From Sulfitobacter sabulilitoris (lineage in GTDB: Bacteria > Pseudomonadota > Alphaproteobacteria > Rhodobacterales > Rhodobacteraceae), in contig NZ_VANS01000001.1 in NCBI RefSeq assembly GCF_005887615.1, forward strand, positions 731,415 to 795,414: a DNA stretch of 64,000 nt, read 5' to 3'. Position numbers and translations under genes: made by a program. The notes beneath the pieces are model-generated. The model worked only from the letters and a program-made list of their open reading frames with translations, ran no database searches and had not been told where the DNA came from. Below, one piece after another: positions 60,389 through 64,000 of the stretch. Each line of letters starts with the position of its first letter. Within the stretch, counting starts at the first letter, position 1.

Positions 60389-61635
60389 GCGGCGCGGCGG
60401 CGAGAGGTGTATTTCGACACTGCCGCCTCTATGCGCGATTGCGACGGCGCGCGCCCGGCATAGCGCGCGGCCAATGTCCTTGGCCCGGCGGTGATCTGGA
60501 AATAATCGTAGTCGCGCGGCGCGTCAAAGGCGCAGAGGTACTGGAAATGCAGCCGAAAGAACCGCCACCGCAACGCCTTCCAGCGCGCCGGGCTCAGGCT
60601 TTGGGTGAAGGCGGCGGAAAACACCAGCGGCCAGCGTTTGTTCGCCGGCGCCACGCCCGACACCGCCACCGGATCACACAGCGCAAAGGCGCAGCCATCG
60701 CCCGGAGCGGTGACATCGACCCAGGTCAGCGCGTCGCAGCCGGCCAGAAAATGCAGATCCTCGCGCAGCCTGTCGGCCGCGGGCAGAAACGACACCATCG
60801 GCACAACCTGCCCCAGCGACAAGAAGCCAAGCGCAGGCGAATCCGCAGGCATGCCACCGCCCCGGATCAGATCGGCCAGCACCGACACTCCCAGATGCGC
60901 GCCCGACGAATGACCGACGACCAGCACCTCGTCGACATCGCTGCCAAGCGCCGTTTCGATCGCATGCCGAAAGTCGATCATGCGCGCTTCGAGCGCGGGC
61001 GGGTTGGCCCCCTGCGTCGCGGCGGAGAACGCGTAATCATGCATCAGGTAATAGGCAAAGACCTTGTTGTCGCGCGCCTTGAACCAGCGCAGCAGCGCCA
61101 CCGCACCGGCCCCGCCCGCCAGGAGACCGGCGCCAAGCCCCAGGCCCCAAAGCTGCGGCGCGCCCTGCGCCACCGCCCAAAGCGACAGCCGCACACAGGC
61201 CCACAGCACCAAGAGCGCAAGCCCCAGTTGCGCCAGCAGCATTCCCACGGGATAAAGCGCCGCGATCACCGGCCCCTTACGCAATCGCATCAGCCGCCAG
61301 AGCGCGCCCGACGCGATATAGACCCAAGCCGTACGCACCAGTTGCACATAGGTGGCGGGGATCGAGGTGCTCATGCTGTCGAGCACGATGTCGGACCAGA
61401 CCAGCACGTCGACCTCGGCCCGGACATCATGGCCGTCCACCCGCGCTTCGACCTGCCAGCCATAGGTCTGACCGCCCGCGCGCGGCTTCAGCGCGATATC
61501 ATAGCCCGAAATCCTTGCCTGCGCCGTACCCTCCTTGCGATACAGTTCGCGGTAGCGGCGCGGATGGATCGGGTCATAGCCGGGGATATAGAACACCCTG
61601 CGGCGCGTGACGGGGAATGAAGGATCGCTGTGCAT
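60385..61635 (-). CDS. membrane-anchored alpha/beta-hydrolase-like protein
   Basis: A 416-aa protein beginning MHSDPSFPVTRRRVFYIPGY with the HPRRYRELYRKE block. Three hydrophobic helices (about 110-190) are followed by a catalytic-type nucleophile elbow VVGHSSGAHLGVSVLADLIR (GxSxG). The ending CAFDAPRDYDYFQITAGPRT is distinctive, and similar proteins occur in other Rhodobacteraceae without a known function. Translational coupling to the P450 gene suggests a shared pathway, perhaps lipid or ester modification, but this is inference. Confidence 0.8.
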   Translation of the reverse strand: MHSDPSFPVTRRRVFYIPGYDPIHPRRYRELYRKEGTAQARISGYDIALKPRAGGQTYGWQVEARVDGHDVRAEVDVLVWSDIVLDSMSTSIPATYVQLVRTAWVYIASGALWRLMRLRKGPVIAALYPVGMLLAQLGLALLVLWACVRLSLWAVAQGAPQLWGLGLGAGLLAGGAGAVALLRWFKARDNKVFAYYLMHDYAFSAATQGANPPALEARMIDFRHAIETALGSDVDEVLVVGHSSGAHLGVSVLADLIRGGGMPADSPALGFLSLGQVVPMVSFLPAADRLREDLHFLAGCDALTWVDVTAPGDGCAFALCDPVAVSGVAPANKRWPLVFSAAFTQSLSPARWKALRWRFFRLHFQYLCAFDAPRDYDYFQITAGPRTLAARYAGRAPSQSRIEAAVSKYTSRRRAA

Positions 61636-61694
61636 GCTCTGCCCGGTAAGGTTCGGCCAAAGCTTAGCCGCGTTTTTCGGCAAGAGTAAGGCGT

Positions 61695-62447
61695 TTAACC
61701 CAAGGTGGCGAGCGCGGGGAACGTCTCGAGCAGCCACCACGACAGGGTGGTGAACGCGCCGGTCAACAACGCGAGGCCCACGATCACCAACAGCCCGCCC
61801 ATGATCCGTTCGATCAGCGCCATATGCGGCTTGACGCGGTTCATCACCCCCATCGCGCGCGTGATGAACATCGCCGCCAGCAAAAAGGGAACGCCGAGCC
61901 CCGCCGCATAGATCCCCAATAGCAGCGTGCCGCGCGTCACGCTTGCCTCGGACGCGGCAAGTGACAGGATCGCACCCAGTTGCGGGCCGATGCACGGTGT
62001 CCAGCCAAAGGCGAAGGCCAGCCCGAGCACATAGGCGCCAAAGCTCGATCCGCCCTTGTCTCCCGCATCCATCCGCGCCTCCTGGTCAAGGAAAGGGATA
62101 CGGAACACGCCAAGGAAATGCAGGCCGAAGACGATGACCACGAGGCCGGAAATGCGGCTCAGAAGAACCTGGTTCTGCAGGAAAAACGCCCCGAACGCCG
62201 ACGCGGTGAAGCCAAGGAACAGGAACACCGTCGAAAGCCCCAGCACGAAGAACAGGGCGGCGATGGTGGCGCGGCGCCGGGCGGCGGCGACATCGGACAT
62301 ATCGCTGATCGACACGCCGCTCATGTAGGCCAGGTAGGGCGGCACGATGGGCAGCACGCAGGGCGACAGAAAGCTGATGAACCCCGCGACCAGCGCAACG
62401 ATCATGGCCGGCAGCAGGCTGGCGTCGATGATGTCAATTCCGAACAT
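61695..62447 (-). CDS. ccdA: cytochrome c biogenesis protein CcdA
   Basis: Inner-membrane thiol-disulfide transporter carrying electrons from thioredoxin to periplasmic proteins needed for haem attachment. 250 aa, six helices, with the reactive cysteines C30 (SFLSPCVLPIVPPYL) and C152 (FGWTPCIGPQLGAI). ATG 62447 has AGGGAC upstream; longer in-frame starts are not needed. It is divergent from the TusA-family gene, 94 bases apart, pairing two sulfur-redox genes. Confidence 0.95.
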   Translation of the reverse strand: MFGIDIIDASLLPAMIVALVAGFISFLSPCVLPIVPPYLAYMSGVSISDMSDVAAARRRATIAALFFVLGLSTVFLFLGFTASAFGAFFLQNQVLLSRISGLVVIVFGLHFLGVFRIPFLDQEARMDAGDKGGSSFGAYVLGLAFAFGWTPCIGPQLGAILSLAASEASVTRGTLLLGIYAAGLGVPFLLAAMFITRAMGVMNRVKPHMALIERIMGGLLVIVGLALLTGAFTTLSWWLLETFPALATLG

Positions 62448-62541
62448 GTCCCTGCACATAGGCCATCGCGCGGACCGCGTCACGCGCCCTATGGTCACAA
62501 CCTTGTGGACAGGCTGAAATATCGCGCCTATCTGGTGGGAC

Positions 62542-62775
62542 ATGACCGATACACCCAATCATCTCGACGCCACCGGGCTGCTGTGCCCCCTGCCCGTGCT
62601 CAAGGCCCGCAAGCGGTTGCAGGCGCTGGCCACGGGCGATGCGCTGACCGTGCTGGCCGACGATCCGGCGGCCATCGTCGATGTGCCGCATTTCTGCGCC
62701 GAGGCGGGGCATGCGCTGATCTCCAGCGATCTTGACGGACCTTTGCAGACCTACGTGATCCGCAAGGGCGGCTGA
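62542..62775 (+). CDS. TusA/SirA/YedF family sulfur-carrier protein
   Basis: A 77-aa protein with the family core LDATGLLCPLPVLKARKRL, where C15 in the CPxP motif carries the persulfide. The rest (ALTVLADDPAAIVDVPHFC) fits the two-layer alpha/beta fold. TusA relays sulfur for tRNA thiolation and cofactor synthesis; members of the wider family also act in sulfur oxidation. It is a single gene ending at a terminator shared with rne. Confidence 0.93.
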   Translation: MTDTPNHLDATGLLCPLPVLKARKRLQALATGDALTVLADDPAAIVDVPHFCAEAGHALISSDLDGPLQTYVIRKGG

Positions 62776-62810
62776 CCGGTTTGCGCCCGAGCATCCTGAT
62801 CTGAAACGAA

Positions 62811-62838
62811 AAAGGCAGGCCCGAAAGCCTGCCTTTTG
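62811..62838. terminator. bidirectional terminator between tusA-like gene and rne
   Basis: AAAGGCAGGC and GCCTGCCTTT pair around CCGAAA, with T runs on both strands. It serves both convergent genes. Confidence 0.9.
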
Positions 62839-62862
62839 TCGTCAATAGGGCAATCTTGCCAG

Positions 62863-64000
62863 TCAGCCGCCCAACGACCACCAGCCCTTGCGCTTGGACT
62901 TCGACTTGACGGGTTTTTCCTCTGCGACCGGTTCCGGCTCGGGTGCCGTTTCGGGCTCCGGTGCGGTGTCGGCAACAGGCTGCGGTTCGGGGGCCGTTTC
63001 GGGCTCCGGCTCGGTGTCGGCAACAGGCTGCGGCTCGGTGTCGGCAACAGGCTGCGGCTCGGGGGCCACTTCGGGCGTAGGTGCGGCTTCCGGTTCCGCT
63101 GGCGCAGGTGTGTCCTCCTCCGCCTTCGGTTTCGCCCGGCTTGCACGGACCCGCTTGGGCTTGGGCGCTTCCGCCTCTGCCTCGGCTTGCTGAGCCTGAG
63201 CGGCGGGCGCGTCTTCCGCTGCCGTCTTGGCGTCCTCGGATTGCACCGCTTCGGCCTCTGACTCCGCCTTGGGCTTGCTGCGCGAGCGGCTGCGCGTCTT
63301 TCGCTTGGGCTTTTCCTCGGTCTCGGCCTCTGCCTCGCCCTGCGGTGCCTTGGCGGTCTCGGTGGTGCTCACGGCGTCGCTCTCGCCCGACGTGTCCTGA
63401 TCGCCCGAGGTCTCTTCCCCGCCGTTCTGATCCTCGCCAGCGCCAGACTTGCCGCGGCCGCGCCGACGCCGACGCCGACGGCGCTTGGGCTTGCCCTCGC
63501 CATCGTCGTCATCCTGTCCGGCATCCTTGCCCCGGTCGCCGCCGCGGTCGCTGCGGGCCGAACGGTCGGTCTCCTCCGTCCCCTGCGGTTCCGGCGCCTC
63601 GTCGGCCTCGGTGTCCTCGTCGGCCTCGTCCTCATCGACCTGATCCATCAGCGACGTATCGACCGATACCACGTGGGCCGACGCGACCGGCACGGTGCGT
63701 GTTGCGGTCTTGAACTTTTCAAGGCTGAAATCCGGGCTGACCAGCGTCGGATCGCCTTCGATCCGCACCGACAGGCCGTACCGGCCTTCGATCTGCGCGA
63801 TATGTTCGCGTTTCTGGTTCATCAGGAAGTTCGAAATGCCCACCGGCGCGCGCACCAGAACCTCGCGCGAGCGTTTGCGGGTGCCTTCTTCCTCGATCTG
63901 GCGCAAGATCGACAGCGCGAGGTTGTCGTCGCTGCGGATCAGGCCGGTGCCGTGGCATGCCTGACAGGGCTGGGTGGTGGCCTCGATCATGCCGGGGCGC
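62863..64000 (-). CDS. rne: ribonuclease E/G, C-terminal part (runs off window)
   Basis: The 3' portion of an RNase E gene, starting beyond base 64000; 379 residues are visible. The first residues RPGMIEATTQPCQACHGTG contain the zinc-link CxxC that joins subunits of the tetramer, followed by the small domain (EGRYGLSVRIEGDP). After about residue 115 comes a long disordered degradosome scaffold: acidic stretch, arginine clusters (KRRRRRRRRGRGKSG) for RNA binding, then P/E/A repeats. It ends KSKSKRKGWWSLGG, a conserved alphaproteobacterial RNase E terminus. RNase E cuts mRNA and processes rRNA. Confidence 0.95.
   Translation of the reverse strand, partial: RPGMIEATTQPCQACHGTGLIRSDDNLALSILRQIEEEGTRKRSREVLVRAPVGISNFLMNQKREHIAQIEGRYGLSVRIEGDPTLVSPDFSLEKFKTATRTVPVASAHVVSVDTSLMDQVDEDEADEDTEADEAPEPQGTEETDRSARSDRGGDRGKDAGQDDDDGEGKPKRRRRRRRRGRGKSGAGEDQNGGEETSGDQDTSGESDAVSTTETAKAPQGEAEAETEEKPKRKTRSRSRSKPKAESEAEAVQSEDAKTAAEDAPAAQAQQAEAEAEAPKPKRVRASRAKPKAEEDTPAPAEPEAAPTPEVAPEPQPVADTEPQPVADTEPEPETAPEPQPVADTAPEPETAPEPEPVAEEKPVKSKSKRKGWWSLGG
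62931..63085. repeat. imperfect tandem repeats in the rne tail
   Basis: Repeats of about 24-45 bases containing GTGTCGGCAACAGGCTGCGG and TCGGGCTCCGG encode alternating PEPQPVADT and EPEPETAP units. They lie within the disordered scaffold of RNase E and are in frame, so length changes would not break the protein. Confidence 0.75.

Noticed and set aside
62931-63085. Repeats considered as a CRISPR array
   Set aside because: Repeats are in frame within rne, unequal in length and without unique spacers or nearby cas genes.

Overview
The window is a high-G+C chromosomal segment of an alphaproteobacterium, almost certainly a marine Rhodobacteraceae (Roseobacter group) species. The evidence is the set of lineage-typical genes: a permuted two-piece tmRNA with tag ANDNRAPMAMAA, chpT of the CckA-ChpT-CtrA relay, ornithine-lipid genes olsB-olsA, the Rhodobacter-type trgA-trgB-cysK locus, a DMSP demethylation operon (dmdA-acuI), and an L21 with a C-terminal extension. 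I see no transposase, integrase, CRISPR array, prophage or rRNA. Genes are dense, and many neighbours overlap by 1-4 bases (ATGA, GTGA, TGATG).

Layout. 0.2-2.2 kb: rpsB-tsf with a good promoter and a terminator. 2.3-5.5 kb: a secreted PA14-like protein, olsB-olsA, a small DUF3553 gene and chpT. 5.5-11.2 kb: proA, proB, obgE, a GNAT enzyme, a LysE-type exporter, rpmA and rplU. 11.4-17.3 kb: tandem DUF2059 secreted proteins, tRNA-Ser(CGA), a sulfotransferase-like gene, a periplasmic sensor-like protein, rlmE and a Ppx/GppA phosphatase. 17.6-20.0 kb: a three-gene folate C1 module (PF13769-type small protein, MetF-like reductase, methyl-THF:corrinoid methyltransferase-like protein). 20.1-27.0 kb: a chemotaxis locus (STAS, CheY, CheA, CheW, CheR, CheY, an unknown 116-aa protein; convergent cheB-cheD), with a CtrA-like box upstream of each transcript. 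27.2-31.0 kb: nitrite reduction genes (pseudoazurin, nirK, nirV), a divergent Crp/Fnr regulator and a DUF1858 gene, with two TTG-N8-CAA sites. 31.1-41.3 kb: tRNA-Ser(GGA), AlaX editing protein, a large MscS channel, cysK-trgB-trgA, a Cfa-type methyltransferase, a photolyase and a class V aminotransferase.

41.4-50.6 kb is the most interesting part. Two BCCT transporters and a UspA protein lie beside an operon DUF2182-DUF1326-DinB-dmdA-acuI, with a divergent GntR regulator whose start region carries a TTGTAAGACAA operator. The likely theme is uptake and demethylation of dimethylsulfoniopropionate (DMSP): DmdA moves a methyl group to tetrahydrofolate (which the module at 17.6-20.0 kb could process), and AcuI removes toxic acryloyl-CoA. 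The three cysteine-, histidine- and methionine-rich proteins that precede dmdA have no assigned role and are the best candidate for something undescribed.

50.7-64 kb: tandem DUF4345 membrane proteins, ssrA, a SnoaL-like protein, chrB-chrA (chromate efflux), sspB (the ClpXP adaptor that binds the ssrA tag), a secreted unknown, fumC followed by three small overlapping genes, class I aldolase, a cytochrome P450 coupled to a membrane alpha/beta hydrolase, ccdA, a TusA-family protein and the C-terminal part of RNase E running off the right edge.
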